Assembly (NCBI GenBank): GCA_900239685.1
Contig: OENT01000285.1
Span: forward strand, 1-64,000
DNA length: 64,000 nucleotides
Reading direction: 5' to 3'
Origin: Rotaria macrura
Lineage: Eukaryota; Rotifera; Eurotatoria; Philodinida; Philodinidae
Each line of letters opens with the position of its first letter. Position 1 is the stretch's first letter. This document shows, one piece after another, positions 62,048 to 64,000 of the stretch. The notes under the pieces are model-generated. The model was not told the DNA's origin, searched no databases, and saw only the letters and a list, made by a program, of their open reading frames with translations. Position numbers and translations under genes: made by a program.

Positions 62048-63440
62048 ATGATGGCAAAACATGGATTTTATTATAAAGAGGGTCATGATGAACCATTATA
62101 TATGGATCAAACGCCTGTGGAACAGATTATTGAACGCTTATCTTCACCACCCACACCGTTTGTACTCTATAGTCTTAAACAATTTCGTGATAATATTAAT
62201 ACGTATCAACAAGAACTAGATAAGCTTGCACCTACCCGTTCAAGATTATCCTACTCAATGAAAGCTAACTATAATCCACAATTATTGCCAATATTAAAAT
62301 CTGCGAACACTATGTTAACAACGGTGAGTGGTGGTGAAATGCATTTAGCATTATCAGCTGGTTTCGAAGTAAGTCTATGAAATATTTAATTCACTTCTAT
62401 ACAGTTTTATGTACGAGTTCATATCATAGCCATCATCAATTATCTATAATGGCAATGGAAAAACCGATGATAGTATACAAACAGCAATAGATTCCGGTGT
62501 TTTACTAAACGTTGACGGTTTATTTGATCTCGAAGTAATACTTCATTATGCACGTCAATTAAAAAAAATTGCTAATGTACTTATACGAGTTAATCCAAAT
62601 CTTAGTGATTCCAACGTACATGCATATAATATAACAGCATCAAAAACAAGTAAATTTGGTACTAATATTGATGAACTAGAACCAATATATCATTTAATTG
62701 AAGAAAATCATGATAAATGGATACGTTTATTTGGCTTTCATTGCCATTTAGGTTCAACTATATCTAATACGCTGATTATTGTTGAATGTATCAAAATAAT
62801 GATTCAACTATTTGATAATAAACGTTTTCCACATCTGCGCTTCCTTAATATTGGTGGTGGATTAAATATTGATTATAAACGTTATGCTAAACGCACGAAA
62901 AATGATAATGAAGTACATCTAGCAATTCCAACCATAGCTGATTATGTTCAATCAATAAAAGAAACGTTAGAAATTCTGCCGGATTCAATCGAATTGATTG
63001 TTGAGCCAGGACGAAGTTTGATTGCAAATTCATGTATACTGGTAACACGTGTGCTTGGACAAAAACAAACAGGATCAATACGACAACTTGTTGTGGATGC
63101 ATCTATGACTGAATGTATACGCCCAGCTCTTTATCAAGCGTATCATCATATTGATACAATCAATTCTTTATCTACTGATGAACGTATACCATTTGATGTA
63201 GTGGGACCTGTTTGTGAAAGTGGAGACTTTCTTGGTAAACAACGTTGTTTACCAAAAACATTGAAACGTGGTGACTTTCTTGCTGTGTTTGATATTGGTG
63301 CCTATTGTTCAAGTATGAGTTCAAACTATAATATGAGACCACGACCAGCCGAATATGCATTGGATGAACATGAAAAAATAAAAATATTACGAACAAGAGA
63401 AACAAACAAAGATCTTTTACGAAGTTTTTGTGTGGAATAG
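62048..63440 (+). CDS. lysA: Diaminopimelate decarboxylase-like protein (PLP fold III)
   Basis: Exons 62048-62368 and 62430-63440 (one 61-nt intron, phase 0) encode 443 residues. Family hallmarks: PLP lysine Lys72 in SYSMKANYNP, YNGNGKTDDSI, SKTSKFGTN, FHCHLGSTI, phosphate loop NIGGGLNIDY (about 247-256), EPGRSLIAN (299-307), catalytic-pair Cys369 in VVGPVCESGDFLG, and FDIGAYCSSMSSNYNMRPRP. The CESGDFLG and HCHLGS blocks mark diaminopimelate decarboxylase and exclude animal ornithine decarboxylase. The family reaction is decarboxylation of meso-diaminopimelate to lysine, the last step of a pathway that animals lack, so the gene was probably gained by horizontal transfer, from a bacterial or plant-like source. 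No targeting peptide is seen. A second ATG follows the first directly. AATAAA at 63483-63488. Substrate in this organism is unproven. Confidence 0.92.
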
Positions 63441-64000
63441 AATTATGCTTTTTGTTTTGTATTCGCGTATTCCGATGAAAAGAATAAAAAAGAAAAGATT
63501 TGATGATGGATGATATTGATGACAACTGATAATTGTCTTTGATATATAAAGAGAACAGGATAAGGTTGATTATAGACGATAGAATTTTAGTTTGGACACT
63601 TGATGACAGTGTCGACATTATGTAGCCTTTGTCTTTATCGATATTGATAAGATGGCATTTCAATTATTTAGGTTCTCTTCTTCTCTTCTTGTATTTTATC
63701 TTTTTCGTTGTTCTCACTGTGCAACCTTAAGAATAAAAGTCAAACGAAATGATTTTCTTTTGTACATAGAATACATTTCAACGTATCGAATAATTCATGA
63801 GAAAAGAATATAATCATTATTCACGTTCAGACAACAGCAGTCTCGCATGCATTTATTGTTCGATTTGAACTTTTATGTCAATGAAGAACAAAAGAATTGT
63901 ACAATAGAGTTCACAATCAGCATGCGGTCAACTCCCTTGTGACAATAGTTGACCATCAATAGCACGTCTACTTTTTATATATAATTTCTTTTCTTTCTGT
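63441..64000. other. Downstream region, no gene seen
   Basis: Contains the 3' UTR of the decarboxylase; AATAAA motifs at 63483 and about 63732. A minus-strand frame overlapping the decarboxylase end is its antisense shadow. Nothing else recognised before the window edge. Confidence 0.6.

Noticed and set aside
62048..63440. Ornithine decarboxylase as the identity of the fold-III decarboxylase
   Set aside because: The HCHLGS, CESGDFLG and MRPRPAEY blocks are those of diaminopimelate decarboxylase; ODC has different sequences at these positions.

Overview
This is animal nuclear DNA, most likely from a bdelloid rotifer. It is AT-rich, its genes have GT..AG introns mostly 49-110 nt long (a few exceed 700 nt), and it mixes clear metazoan genes (a Shal/Kv4 potassium channel, GSK-3, Mediator subunit 8, a BAF57-like protein, a Tuba-like BAR/SH3 protein, a phospholipid phosphatase) with two genes of non-metazoan type: a DNA ligase E-like enzyme and a diaminopimelate decarboxylase. 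An F-box gene of a type abundant in bdelloids is also present. The genus cannot be told from the sequence. All exon models are hand-built from splice motifs and reading phase, and each one closes in frame.

Layout. 1-4.1 kb: one F-box gene (+). 4.5-16.2 kb: a gene-free block full of palindromic, terminal-inverted-repeat (TIR) elements: a 354-bp element at 4580, a 2.25-kb element with about 340-bp TIRs at 7220-9467, a diverged fold-back at about 10.2-11.4 kb, and TIR elements at 14653 and 15779, with GC-rich patches between. 18.6-22.1 kb: MED8 and GSK-3 (both +). 24.4-28.3 kb: an alpha-N-acetylgalactosaminidase-type GH27 enzyme (+), convergent with a nine-exon phospholipid phosphatase (-, 30.1-38.2 kb). 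That gene has a 3.9-kb intron holding a small element with C/G homopolymer ends. 41.3-43.0 kb: DNA ligase E-like protein with two C-terminal PBZ fingers (+), tail to tail with the Kv4 channel (-, 43.5-47.6 kb). 47.6-51.0 kb: a divergent intergenic region with long TA/GATA microsatellites. 51.0-53.4 kb: a BAF57-like protein (+) with no HMG box and a long Gln/Pro tail. 55.1-60.4 kb: a Tuba/DNMBP-like BAR-SH3-SH3 gene (+) without the RhoGEF domain; a 2.1-kb intron in it contains decayed coding sequence. 62.0-63.4 kb: a lysA-like decarboxylase (+) with one intron.

The genes do not form a single pathway. The most notable content is the ligase E with tandem poly(ADP-ribose)-binding fingers, the acquired lysA-like gene, the domain losses in the BAF57-like and Tuba-like genes, and the dense cluster of unrelated TIR elements. 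I see no tRNA, rRNA or CRISPR.
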